A stretch of 64,000 nt of DNA, taken from the NCBI GenBank assembly GCA_035315685.1, contig DATFXR010000233.1, forward strand, positions 1 to 64,000, written 5' to 3'. Within the stretch, counting starts at the first letter, position 1. Each line of letters starts with the position of its first letter. The stretch is from QHWK01 sp035315685. GTDB lineage: Bacteria > Acidobacteriota > Vicinamibacteria > Vicinamibacterales > CAVVIG01. The notes below the pieces were generated by a model. The model was not told the DNA's origin. It was given only the letters and a program-made list of their open reading frames with translations, and searched no databases. This document shows positions 25,592 to 33,649 of the stretch, one piece after another. The position numbers were made by a program, and so were the translations under genes.

Positions 25592-25662
25592 GGTGTGGGA
25601 CCGATCGGCCCATGGGGCGGGTCCTCCCCCTACCCAGCCTATGGGCCCATCGGTCCTACACT
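25592..25662. repeat. Family I palindrome in an operon spacer
   Basis: The left arm GGTGTGGGACCGATCGGCCC with ATGG (25592-25616) pairs with CCTATGGGCCCATCGGTCCT with ACAC (25638-25662), with few mismatches. It fills the spacer between the circularly permuted ATP-grasp gene and the M29-like gene and contains the former's stop codon. Confidence 0.8.
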
Positions 25663-27008
25663 CCTGAGGACCCCACCGCAAACGCCGCGACCTGGCCTCC
25701 GCCCGATGTGACGTTCGCAAGGCCGCTCGAACTCAGTCGCGTGAGAAAACCCGCGAGCTTGCCGCGAAACACGTACGGCGCGAAATCGACCAGCATGTCG
25801 CGCATCGCGACGCCGCCGCCGTCGCAGATCGGAAACAACTCGCGGCGGACGGCGATCTTCTCCTGCGCGACCCAGCCGCGCGACCGCTCGGCGATCGCGC
25901 GGGCGATTGCCGCATCCCACTCTGCTTCGGTCGTCTCCCAGCCGAGCGTCACGCCGGTGCCGCCGTACTCGTCATTCGGCTTGATCACGAACCGATCGCG
26001 GTGCTCGCGCAGATGGGGCACCAGATCGATCGACGCGCCATGGCGACTGATGCGGCGTTCTTCGACGAGCGCCGTCCACGGGACATGCCGGCGAATCATC
26101 GCGCGCTCGTCATCGGAGAAGAGCGGCGCGTAGCGCTCGTCGGTGAGCACCGCGAAGAACGCTTTCTTGTGTGGAATCTTGCAGCGCAGCGTGTTGGCAA
26201 CGCAGACCGCGCGCGCCTCGTAAGCCTGCAGCAGCGCGCGGCACTCCGCCTCGCGCGCGAGGATGTCGTTGATCAGCACACGCCGGTAGACGAGATCGAT
26301 CGCGATACCGTCGGCAATCAGACGGCCACGATCGAACACGAGGTCGCGCGGGTCGCAGATTGTCGTCGGCACGCCAGCCGCCGTGAAGGCGTCGCGCAAC
26401 AGCTCGAACTCGCTGTAGGTCGGCACGTCGCGCCAGTCGACGATCGCCATCTGCGGTGTGGCGGCGGTGCCTCCCCATTCGCGATAGCTGGCAACGAGCG
26501 CCGGCAGGATCGCATCGACGGGTCGATACAGGCGAGCGTCGATCTGTTCACGGAACCCCGTCATCAGCGGCAGCTCCGCGAACAGCTCGGCGAGTCCCTG
26601 GCTGTAGGCCGGACCGGCTGGCGACTCGGCGTTGTACTCTGCAAACTGCAGTGACTCCGGCAGGATGAACGCATCGGCTCGGGCTGCCGTGCTCGTCGTG
26701 TTGTAGCCGGGATCGATCCGTGCGAGCCTGATCTCGTCGTCGCTCAGCGCGAGATCCGCGAGCAGCCCCGGCCGCTCCAACGCCGCACTGGCCACCCGTT
26801 CGCCCAGCGTCCACAACATCTCGACCACCGTCCTCACGCGCGCCTCGTCGGCGGCGGTCAGAAAGAAAGGACGGAGGAATGGACAGAGGACGCGGTCGCC
26901 AAAGCGCAGCCGCCGCTCGCGCTGGGCCGTAGTGATGCGGGTACAGAGAGCTCCCGCGTCTTCACGGCTCAACAGATCGTTCCACGTCGTGGCGGCGTCG
27001 AGCATCAT
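25656..27008 (-). CDS. Circularly permuted ATP-grasp-like protein
   Basis: A 450-residue protein with the glutathionylspermidine-synthetase-like (circularly permuted, type 2) ATP-grasp layout. ATP-binding residues are in DRFVIKPNDEYGGTGVTLGW near residue 340. Other elements are FAEYNAESPAGPAYSQ, MAIVDWRDVPTYSEFELL, and the C-terminal APYVFRGKLAGFLTRLSSS. The last residues VGSSGV and the TAG stop are encoded by the family I palindrome. It starts a few bases after a family A element. The substrate is not evident. It works with the two other ATP-grasp proteins and YbdK in the same strand cluster. Confidence 0.75.
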   Translation of the reverse strand: MMLDAATTWNDLLSREDAGALCTRITTAQRERRLRFGDRVLCPFLRPFFLTAADEARVRTVVEMLWTLGERVASAALERPGLLADLALSDDEIRLARIDPGYNTTSTAARADAFILPESLQFAEYNAESPAGPAYSQGLAELFAELPLMTGFREQIDARLYRPVDAILPALVASYREWGGTAATPQMAIVDWRDVPTYSEFELLRDAFTAAGVPTTICDPRDLVFDRGRLIADGIAIDLVYRRVLINDILAREAECRALLQAYEARAVCVANTLRCKIPHKKAFFAVLTDERYAPLFSDDERAMIRRHVPWTALVEERRISRHGASIDLVPHLREHRDRFVIKPNDEYGGTGVTLGWETTEAEWDAAIARAIAERSRGWVAQEKIAVRRELFPICDGGGVAMRDMLVDFAPYVFRGKLAGFLTRLSSSGLANVTSGGGQVAAFAVGSSGV

Positions 27009-27010
27009 GC

Positions 27011-27148
27011 AATTTAAGAATTAGGAAGTAAGAAGTAAGAATTCGTGAACTCAGTTCGGCACATTCGCGAGATCAACGATGTCGCTGGCTGCCCTTGTCT
27101 TCGAACGGATGTACGAATTCTAAATTCTTAATTCCAAATTCTTAATTC
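27011..27148. repeat. Family A inverted pair filling an operon spacer
   Basis: The left arm 27011-27048 (AATTTAAGAATTAGGAAGTA...) faces the right arm 27113-27148 (...TTCTTAATTCCAAATTCTTA). The 138 bp spacer between the two ATP-grasp genes is entirely this element, touching the stop codon on one side and lying 3 bases from the start codon on the other. Confidence 0.8.
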
Positions 27149-28100
27149 ACACCGGCGTCCCCGTGCCCATGCCGGTCATGGCAGCCCACTGCGGCCACGA
27201 TTGCTGGGGCGCGCCGTGCAGGGTGCGATCGATGGCGAGCTCCGCCATCTTCTGGACGGCGAGCTCGAAATAGTGCGGCGTGATCCGGTCGCGCTCGAAG
27301 TCGGGCGCCGGATTCAGAAAGTCGATCGCATACGGCACGCCGTCCTCGACCGCGAACTCGATCGTGTTCATCTCGTAGCCGAGCGCGGTGTTCAGCGTGC
27401 GGGCATCGCGGACGATCCGCTCGCCGAGCTCCGCCGAGAGATACGCGTGGTTCACGTTGTAGCGCCGCTGGTGCGGATCGTAGGCGACCGGAATGATGTC
27501 GGTCTTGCCGAACGTGAAGCAGCGCACGTACTGATCGAAGTGGATGAACTGCTGGAGCGTCATGCAGTATGGCGCGGTGCCGTCGTAGGCGCGAATCAGC
27601 TCGTCCCGATCGTTGACCTTGTACACGTGTTTCCACCCGCCGCCCGAGTACGGCTTCAGGATCGCGGGGCGGCCGACGTAGTCGAGCAGCCCGTCCCAGT
27701 CGATCGGATAGCCGAGGTTGTGCAGCGACTCGGCCGTGAGATCGATGTCGGGCGGATAGGCCTTCTGCGGCAGCACGACCGTCTTCGGGACCGCGACGCC
27801 GAGCTTCTGCGCCACCGAGTAGTTGAAGAACTTGTCGTCGGCGGTCCACCAGAACGGGTTGTTGATCACATAGCTGCCTTCGAGCACCGCGTGCTTCAGA
27901 TAGGCACGGAAGTATTCGATCTCGTGCGAGATCCGGTCGACGATCACGTGATAGCCGGACGGCTCGCCCATCTTCGTGCCGGCGAGCGTCACGAACTCCG
28001 CGGTGATCCCGTGCTCGCGGCCGAGCGTGTTCACGCGATCGAGGAACGCCGGCGGAAACGCGTACTCGCGGCCGCACAACAATCCGACCTTTGCGCTCAT
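27147..28100 (-). CDS. ATP-grasp domain protein
   Basis: A 317-residue ATP-grasp enzyme. It has RPAILKPYSGGGWKHVYKV (ATP-binding Lys and Gly loop), QQFIHFDQYVRCFTFG, and the C-terminal metal site MNTIEFAVEDGVPYAIDFLN. The N-terminus VGLLCGREYAFPPAFLDRVN is a pre-grasp Rossmann strand. It overlaps the YbdK gene as ATGA (28097-28100), which suggests they act in sequence. The substrate may be the gamma-glutamyl-like product of YbdK; this is inference. The downstream spacer is a family A repeat element. Confidence 0.82.
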   Translation of the reverse strand: MSAKVGLLCGREYAFPPAFLDRVNTLGREHGITAEFVTLAGTKMGEPSGYHVIVDRISHEIEYFRAYLKHAVLEGSYVINNPFWWTADDKFFNYSVAQKLGVAVPKTVVLPQKAYPPDIDLTAESLHNLGYPIDWDGLLDYVGRPAILKPYSGGGWKHVYKVNDRDELIRAYDGTAPYCMTLQQFIHFDQYVRCFTFGKTDIIPVAYDPHQRRYNVNHAYLSAELGERIVRDARTLNTALGYEMNTIEFAVEDGVPYAIDFLNPAPDFERDRITPHYFELAVQKMAELAIDRTLHGAPQQSWPQWAAMTGMGTGTPV

Positions 28101-29224
28101 ACTCTGTACGCCCTCGCCGACTGCTCCACGCTCTCACGAGTCTCTTCGACCAGCGATTGCACGACCGCCCGGAGGTCGCCGGTGTGGCGATACACCTCCA
28201 CCTGGCGCTCGGCGCTGGTGCCGTCCGACAGAATCTTCTTCACGTACTCGATTTCGCGCCGGCTCCCGAGCTGATCGACGGCATCGTCGACGAACTCGAG
28301 CAGCTCGAGCGCCAGATCGCGCATCGGCACCTCACGGCGCTTGCCGAAGTCGATCAGCTTGCCGTCGATGCCCCACCGCGCGGCACGCCATTTGTTCTCT
28401 TCGATCAACGCGCGATGATACCGGCGGAAGCCCAGGTTCCTTTCACGCAGCTTGTAGAGCTTGACGATGATTGCCTGCGCGAGCGCGGCAATCGCGATCG
28501 ATGCCCGCGGCGCCGTCGGCACGTCGCAGATGCGGAACTCCAGCGTGCCGAACAGCGGATGCGGGCGCAGATCCCACCAGATCTTCTTGGCGTTGTCGAT
28601 GCAGTGCAGCTCGACGAGCATCTCGACGTAGCCCTCGTACTCGCTCCACGACCGGAAATTGTCGGGGATGCCGGTGCGCGGGAAACGGCGGAACACCGTT
28701 GTCCGGAACGACTTCAGCCCGGTGTCGCGCCCCAGCCAGAACGGCGAGCTCGTCGACAACGCCAGCAGGTGCGGCAGGAAGTAGCGCGCCTCGTTCATCA
28801 GATCGATCATCGTCTGTCGATCGGGCACCGCGACGTGCACGTGCAGGCCGAAGATCAGCAGCGATCGCGCGAGCTGCTGCAGCTCCTCGACGATGTGCTC
28901 GTAGCGCTCGCCCGGCGAGATTACCTGATCCACCCAGTTCGAGAACGGATGCGTGCCGGCGGCGGCGATGCGCAGCCCGGTGCGTTCGGCCGCGTCCGCG
29001 AGATCGCGGCGGTTGCGGATGATCTCTTCGGCCAGCTCGGCGACGTTGGCGCAGATCTTCGTGCCGACCTCGACGATCGACTGATGCATCTCGCGCTTGA
29101 TCGCGTCGCCGAACGCCGGCGCGCTCGACGCGAGCAGCTCGGAGACGTGCGAGCGCAGCTCCCACGTATTCGGATCGACGATCTGGAATTCTTCCTCGAC
29201 ACCGACGGTGAAGGCGTGGTCCAC
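28097..29224 (-). CDS. YbdK/GCS2-family carboxylate-amine ligase
   Basis: A 375-residue glutamate-cysteine-ligase type 2 (COG2170) protein. It has the signature TVGVEEEFQIVDPNTWEL, the metal-binding IFGLHVHVAVPD, and LEFRICDVPTAPRASIA. E. coli YbdK makes weak gamma-glutamylcysteine; most members have unknown substrates. The start is a GTG at 29224 with a TATGAT box 8 bases upstream and no Shine-Dalgarno. It is the first gene of the ligase block and follows the PseG-like stop by 9 bases. It probably starts a pathway that forms amide bonds with small carboxylates. Confidence 0.88.
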   Translation of the reverse strand: MDHAFTVGVEEEFQIVDPNTWELRSHVSELLASSAPAFGDAIKREMHQSIVEVGTKICANVAELAEEIIRNRRDLADAAERTGLRIAAAGTHPFSNWVDQVISPGERYEHIVEELQQLARSLLIFGLHVHVAVPDRQTMIDLMNEARYFLPHLLALSTSSPFWLGRDTGLKSFRTTVFRRFPRTGIPDNFRSWSEYEGYVEMLVELHCIDNAKKIWWDLRPHPLFGTLEFRICDVPTAPRASIAIAALAQAIIVKLYKLRERNLGFRRYHRALIEENKWRAARWGIDGKLIDFGKRREVPMRDLALELLEFVDDAVDQLGSRREIEYVKKILSDGTSAERQVEVYRHTGDLRAVVQSLVEETRESVEQSARAYRV

Positions 29225-29232
29225 GGCCGCCT

Positions 29233-29238
29233 ATCATA
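29233..29238 (-). promoter_or_regulatory. -10-like box for near-leaderless YbdK-type gene
   Basis: TATGAT on the minus strand matches TATAAT at five of six positions and ends 8 bases before the GTG start at 29224. It overlaps the PseG-like stop. It suggests a separate start of transcription for the ligase block. Confidence 0.4.
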
Positions 29239-30280
29239 GCGCCGCGGCAACGAGGGCGGCCACGCGCGCCGCGCCGCGGCCGTCGACGAGCTGGCTCGCG
29301 CGCCGAGCCATCTGACCGCGCCGATCGGCGCGGCCGATCAACCGTCGAATCGGATCGCTCAGCCGCTGCGGCGTGAGCCGGTCGAACACCCCGGCCGTCA
29401 CCGCAGCGCCTTCCTGATCGAACGCTGACGAGGAGCGCGCGTGGTCGTCGGTGAGGCAGACATGGACCGCGGGCACGCCGCAGGCCGCCAGCTCGTACGC
29501 GCTGACGCCGAACGCGGCCACCGCAAGACGGCTCGCGCGCATCAGCGGCGCCAGAGACGCGGGTGCGCTGGCGATGCGGATGGCGTGCGTCGAGCGCACG
29601 ACGGCGGCGCTCAACGGACCCTCCCGCGCGAATGCCGGACCGATGACCACACAGACGGCGAGCGGCATCGGCAGCAGGTCGAGCGCAGCAAGCGCGAACT
29701 CCGTCATGCCGGCCGGATCGCTGCCGCCCATCGTGACGAGGACATCGATCGCCGGCGACCTGCCGCTGAGCTCCGGCGAGGAGAAGTTGTCGGTGACGAA
29801 CTCACGCCGCAGCAGCACCCAGTCCCAACCCGCGTATCGCCTGCCGGCGAACCCGGTCCAGTTCATCTCGTCCGCCTGCGGGACCGGCGGATAGAACGCC
29901 AGGTCGGCCGCAAGCCGGCGATCAGTCCCTTCGTCGATGGCCACAATCCGCATGCCGCGTCCGCGAATCGCCTCGAGTGAGCCGCGTGACAACGCGTCTC
30001 GAACGTCGACGACGAGAGCCGAGGCAGCCTGTGCGGACGCGATCGCGCGCAGCTCCTCGCCGTAGTCGGCGTTCGAGTCGGCAGTGACCGCGTCGACGGC
30101 AAACCCGGCCGCCCGTGCAGCGGCCGCGCCCGCACTCTCGAGGCCTCGCATCGCAAACCTCACCGTGCAGCGCTCGCGGTCGCGGAGTTCATCGGCGAGC
30201 GCGAGGCAGCGCGACACGTGTCCCATGCCGATGTCATGGTTGCCGTCGCAGCGGATCAGGACATTCACGGGATCGGCCAT
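29234..30280 (-). CDS. PseG-like UDP-sugar hydrolase
   Basis: A 348-residue GT-B-fold protein resembling PseG, which removes UDP from UDP-2,4-diacetamido-2,4,6-trideoxy-beta-L-altropyranose during pseudaminic acid synthesis. It keeps the start IRCDGNHDIGMGHVSRCLALA, a central DVLVTMGGSDPAGMTEFAL and the end region AFGVSAYELAACGVPAVHVC. Length (about 350) fits. The start at 30280 overlaps the reductase stop by 16 bases. It belongs with the PseC and NeuB-like genes. No PseH acetyltransferase is seen, so its real substrate may not be diacetamido sugar. Confidence 0.8.
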   Translation of the reverse strand: MADPVNVLIRCDGNHDIGMGHVSRCLALADELRDRERCTVRFAMRGLESAGAAAARAAGFAVDAVTADSNADYGEELRAIASAQAASALVVDVRDALSRGSLEAIRGRGMRIVAIDEGTDRRLAADLAFYPPVPQADEMNWTGFAGRRYAGWDWVLLRREFVTDNFSSPELSGRSPAIDVLVTMGGSDPAGMTEFALAALDLLPMPLAVCVVIGPAFAREGPLSAAVVRSTHAIRIASAPASLAPLMRASRLAVAAFGVSAYELAACGVPAVHVCLTDDHARSSSAFDQEGAAVTAGVFDRLTPQRLSDPIRRLIGRADRRGQMARRASQLVDGRGAARVAALVAAAL

Positions 30281-31206
30281 CGCGACGGGTCGAGCAGCGC
30301 ATCGTCGCTCACGGCGAGTCGAGCCGAGGCCGCGAACGTGGCGGCATCGAGCGGACCGACGGCTTCGGCGGCGAGCGCCGACTCGAGTTCCGCACGCGTC
30401 CGCGCGCCGGTGAGAACGCTGGCCACGTACGGCACCGAGAGGCAGAACCGCATCGCCGCTTCAGGCAGTGCGTCCCACGATCCGCCCGCGATCAGATCGC
30501 GTGCGCGAGCGGCCGCGGCGCGCACCGGCGCCAGCGTCTCCGGCAGCCATTGGGCTTTTGGCGTCAGCGCGCCCTTGAGAAATGCGGAACGGACGACGAC
30601 GCCCACACCAGCCGCAGCGGCGGTTGGCAGCACGCTGTGGCGCCCGCGCTGGTCGAGGGCGTTCAATGCGATCTGCACGACGCCGTACTCGCCTGACGTG
30701 ATCACCGCCAGCGCCGCGTCCTCACCGTAGACGGAGGCACCGATCACACGCACCATTCCTCGCTGCTTCGCGTCGAGCAGCGCGTCCGTGATGGCGCGGT
30801 TTTCGATCGTCTCGCGCGTCGCATTGTGGATCTGGACGATGTCGATCGCGTCGCGGCGGATCGCGCGGCGCGACGATTCGAGCGAAGCGGCGACGATGCT
30901 CGAGAGGTCAGACACCCCCGGCGCTTCTGCAGCGGACGGCAAGGTGATCTTCGTGGCGATGATCGCCCGTGGATCGCGGCCGGCGGCGACACCGACGATG
31001 CGCTCGCTGTCGCCGTACGCCGGCGCCGTATCGATCAACGTGATGCCGCGATCGAGCGCCGCACCGATCAACGCGAGGGCGTCACGCTCGTCGGGCGGCC
31101 CGAATTCCCCCGGCGCTGCAATACCGTAATCGACGCCGAGCGAGACGGTGCCGAGCGACAGGGCGCTCACGACGAGACCGGTGTTGCCCAGCGGGCGGAA
31201 ATCCAC
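30265..31206 (-). CDS. Aldo/keto reductase
   Basis: A 313-residue NADPH-dependent aldo/keto reductase barrel. Visible elements are VDFRPLGNTGL at the start, the catalytic Asp and Tyr in LIDTAPAYGDSERIVG, a Lys in IIATKITL, and His in VQIHNATRETIENR. I chose GTG 31206, which gives the usual family start; TTG 31215 adds three residues. Its start lies at the edge of a family A repeat. AKR genes of this kind often sit in nonulosonate and modified-sugar clusters. It probably reduces a keto intermediate. Confidence 0.82.
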   Translation of the reverse strand: MDFRPLGNTGLVVSALSLGTVSLGVDYGIAAPGEFGPPDERDALALIGAALDRGITLIDTAPAYGDSERIVGVAAGRDPRAIIATKITLPSAAEAPGVSDLSSIVAASLESSRRAIRRDAIDIVQIHNATRETIENRAITDALLDAKQRGMVRVIGASVYGEDAALAVITSGEYGVVQIALNALDQRGRHSVLPTAAAAGVGVVVRSAFLKGALTPKAQWLPETLAPVRAAAARARDLIAGGSWDALPEAAMRFCLSVPYVASVLTGARTRAELESALAAEAVGPLDAATFAASARLAVSDDALLDPSRWPIP

Positions 31207-31212
31207 GGCAGG

Positions 31213-31312
31213 CAATTAAGAATTAGGAAGTAAGAATTAGGAATTCGTGCATCTGTTCTGCAGCGCTTTTGAGTTCACGCATTCTTAATTCTTACTTCTT
31301 AATTCTTAATTA
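31213..31312. repeat. Family A inverted pair filling an operon spacer
   Basis: The left arm AATTAAGAATTAGGAAGTAA with GAATTAGG (31213-31249) faces the right arm TTCTTAATTCTTACTTCTTA with ATTCTTAATTA (31280-31312). The TAA stop of the aminotransferase (31310-31312) is the outer end of the repeat. Confidence 0.85.
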
Positions 31313-32647
31313 CGACGTCAGCCGATAAAACCCGCGGCGCGCGCAGGGCCCCTTCAGCCGCGACGCGGCATTGCCGGCACCAATCGCGTCAGCGACCGTC
31401 GCGAAGACGGCCTCCACCGCTGTCATGTAGGCGCCCACATGCGACGACTGATGCGCGAACGACGGCTTGAACTGGCTGTAGGCGAGATATCCCCGCTCGA
31501 GCATCTCCTGCGTGAACAGCGTCGTCAGCGTCGGCTCGTCCGGATGGTCGAAACCGAAATGCGTGAGGCTTGGCAGACCTTCGGTGTGGATCGTCACACC
31601 GGTCTTCACGGCCGCACGTTTCCACCCGTCGAAGGTGAGGTTGCCGATGATCTTCAGATGATCGGCGACCCGCTCGCGCCTGAACTTGCCAATCGTCGCC
31701 AGCGCCGCGACGGTCCCGACGCGCTCGGTCCAGTTCGTGCTGCTGATGAACGTGGATTGCGCAGCCTCCATCACCTCCGCGCGTCCGATCACTGCCGCCA
31801 TCGGGTACCCGTTGGCCATCGACTTCGCGAACACGGCGATGTCCGGATTCACGCCGAGGAGCAGGTGGATGCCGCCGTCGGCCATGCGGAACCCGGTCGT
31901 GACCTCGTCGAAGACGAGCACGGCGCCGATGTCGTCGGCGATCTCGCGCACCGATTCCAGGAAGCCCGGCTCCGGCGATTCACTGCGCTGCGGTTCCATC
32001 ACGATGACGCCAAGCTCACCGCGATGCGCGTCGACAATCGCCTTCAGCTGATCGAGCCGGTTGTAGTGAAACGGCAGGGCCGATCCCTTCAGCCCTCGCG
32101 GCACCCCCGCTGGATCGAGCCCCGGCATCAGCTGACCGTCGAGGGCGCGGTCGTCGGCAAGGTTTGCCGCGAGATACCAGTCGCACCAGCCGTGGTATCC
32201 GGAGAACGCGACGATGTCGCGGCCGGTGTGCGCGCGCGCGATGCGGACGGCAACCATCATCGCCTCACCGCCGGATCGCGCAAAGCGCACCATCTCCGCC
32301 CACGGATGCAGCTCGCACAACAGGTCCGCGAGCTCGACTTCTTCCGGCGCGTTCAGCGTTGACGCCGAACCGGCATCGATTGCGGCCTTCACCGCGGCAT
32401 CGACCTCGGGATCCGCGTAGCCGAGGACACATGCGCCGATCGCCATCATCGACATGTCGACGTAGGTGTTGCCGTCGACGTCCGTCACCTCGACGCCGCG
32501 CGCCCGCGAAAAGTACGACGGCCACTGCTCGGGCAGAAACATTTCCGGCCGCTTCGACAGAAGCTGCGTTCCGCCGGGAATGCGCCTCTTCGCGCGCCGA
32601 TACAGCTCCTGCCCTTTTGCCGTCGACAATTTGACGTTCAGACTCAT
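31310..32647 (-). CDS. Class III aminotransferase (glutamate-1-semialdehyde mutase-like)
   Basis: A 445-residue fold-type I PLP enzyme close to HemL. It has RRIPGGTQLLSKRP at the start, FARSGGEAMMVAVRIARA, SGYHGWCDWY, the PLP-contacting Asp in VLVFDEVTTGFRMADGG, and the Schiff-base Lys in FAKSMANGYPMAAV. In sugar-acid clusters such proteins aminate or isomerise a keto sugar and are not needed for heme. The stop codon TAA comes from the family A repeat. It lies upstream of the reductase and downstream of the NeuB-like gene in the same operon. Confidence 0.82.
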   Translation of the reverse strand: MSLNVKLSTAKGQELYRRAKRRIPGGTQLLSKRPEMFLPEQWPSYFSRARGVEVTDVDGNTYVDMSMMAIGACVLGYADPEVDAAVKAAIDAGSASTLNAPEEVELADLLCELHPWAEMVRFARSGGEAMMVAVRIARAHTGRDIVAFSGYHGWCDWYLAANLADDRALDGQLMPGLDPAGVPRGLKGSALPFHYNRLDQLKAIVDAHRGELGVIVMEPQRSESPEPGFLESVREIADDIGAVLVFDEVTTGFRMADGGIHLLLGVNPDIAVFAKSMANGYPMAAVIGRAEVMEAAQSTFISSTNWTERVGTVAALATIGKFRRERVADHLKIIGNLTFDGWKRAAVKTGVTIHTEGLPSLTHFGFDHPDEPTLTTLFTQEMLERGYLAYSQFKPSFAHQSSHVGAYMTAVEAVFATVADAIGAGNAASRLKGPCARRGFYRLTS

Positions 32648-32662
32648 AGTCCTTCGCGCGAA

Positions 32663-32700
32663 GAGGTCCGGCTAACGCCGGACACTACGTAAGGCTTCGT
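32663..32700. repeat. Family H palindrome (GTCCGGCTAACGCCGGAC)
   Basis: AGGTCCGGCTAACGCCGGAC followed by ACTACGTAAGGC. It lies in the spacer between the NeuB-like and aminotransferase genes, next to a family D repeat. The palindrome is GTCCGGC-tAAc-GCCGGAC. Confidence 0.7.
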
Positions 32701-32738
32701 GAGCCGCGCCTCACACGCGGCCGACGCTGCCCAGACCC

Positions 32739-32790
32739 AAGAACCGAGAACCGTGAACTCCGAACCGCGAACCCCGAACCCCGAACCCTT
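32739..32790. repeat. Family D repeat (CGAACCCCGAACCC type)
   Basis: AAGAACCGAGAACCGTGAAC with TCCGAACCGCGAACCCCGAA. It is a degenerate 7-mer-like array. Its end provides the TAA stop of the NeuB-like gene. Confidence 0.7.
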
Positions 32791-33649
32791 ACGGAGTCCA
32801 CGTCGCGCGCACTGCGCGCGTGGGCCGCAGTCCATCGCGCGGATCCGCACGCCATGGACGGTCCGCAACTTCGGCCTCGACCGGCCGCTTGTCCCCCGTT
32901 CCGTCGGCGGCCACACCGTGATGAATCGCTTCGATCACCGGCGCAATCTGTCGCGGCAGCCAGCAATGCCCCCCGCTGAACTCGGCACCGGTGCCGTCCA
33001 GATCGAGATGGAACTCGACCATTTCCGCACGCCAGTGGTGCACCGCTCGATAGATCACCGCGGGACTGACGCTGTGATCCGACCATCCCACACGCGTATG
33101 CGTCGCAGCGCGAATCGTGTCGATTGCCGCGAGGTTGCACTGCTCGACCGGTGTCGGATATCCGGAGGTGCAGTGGAGCAGTACCGGGTCGGCGCATCCA
33201 GCGTCGCGGAGCACGTCGGCGGCATGGGACACTTCGTCTATCGTGGCCATGCCGGTCGCCGCGACGACCGGCTTGCCGGTTGCAGCACACGCACGCAACA
33301 GGTCGTCCCACACCAGCTCGTACGACGCGACCTTGTAAAAGTCGACGTGCCGGGCGAGCACCTCCACCGCGCGAAGCGAAAACGGCGTGCACGCGAACTG
33401 GATGCCGAGCTCACGGCTCCGCGCCGCCAGCGGCGCGAGAAATTCCTCGGGCAGCTCCCATTGCGCGCGCGCGCGATGCGTCGGGCTCTTCGCGAGAATC
33501 TCCGGCGCGAACAGCTCGTCGACCTTGAATAGCTGGAACTTCACGCCTGCGCAACCGATCCGGGACGCGGTCTCGACGAACGCGAGCGATCGACCGAGGT
33601 CGCGGCCGTGATTGCTCGACACTTCGGCGACGAACCGCACCGCCATCAA
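32789..33649 (-). CDS. NeuB-like N-acetylneuraminate synthase family protein (no SAF domain)
   Basis: A 286-residue NeuB/PseI/LegI-type barrel that would condense phosphoenolpyruvate with a six-carbon amino sugar. The N-terminal AEVSSNHGRDLGRSLAFVE, the core FQLFKVDELF, the substrate region KVASYELVWDDLL, and HCTSGYPTPVEQCNL with GWSDHSVSPAV are kept. The usual C-terminal SAF (antifreeze-like) domain is missing, since family members are about 340-350 residues. It is coupled to PseC by an ATGA overlap. The stop is at a family D repeat, so loss of the SAF domain may have followed repeat insertion; this is inference. Confidence 0.82.
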   Translation of the reverse strand: MMAVRFVAEVSSNHGRDLGRSLAFVETASRIGCAGVKFQLFKVDELFAPEILAKSPTHRARAQWELPEEFLAPLAARSRELGIQFACTPFSLRAVEVLARHVDFYKVASYELVWDDLLRACAATGKPVVAATGMATIDEVSHAADVLRDAGCADPVLLHCTSGYPTPVEQCNLAAIDTIRAATHTRVGWSDHSVSPAVIYRAVHHWRAEMVEFHLDLDGTGAEFSGGHCWLPRQIAPVIEAIHHGVAADGTGDKRPVEAEVADRPWRADPRDGLRPTRAVRATWTP

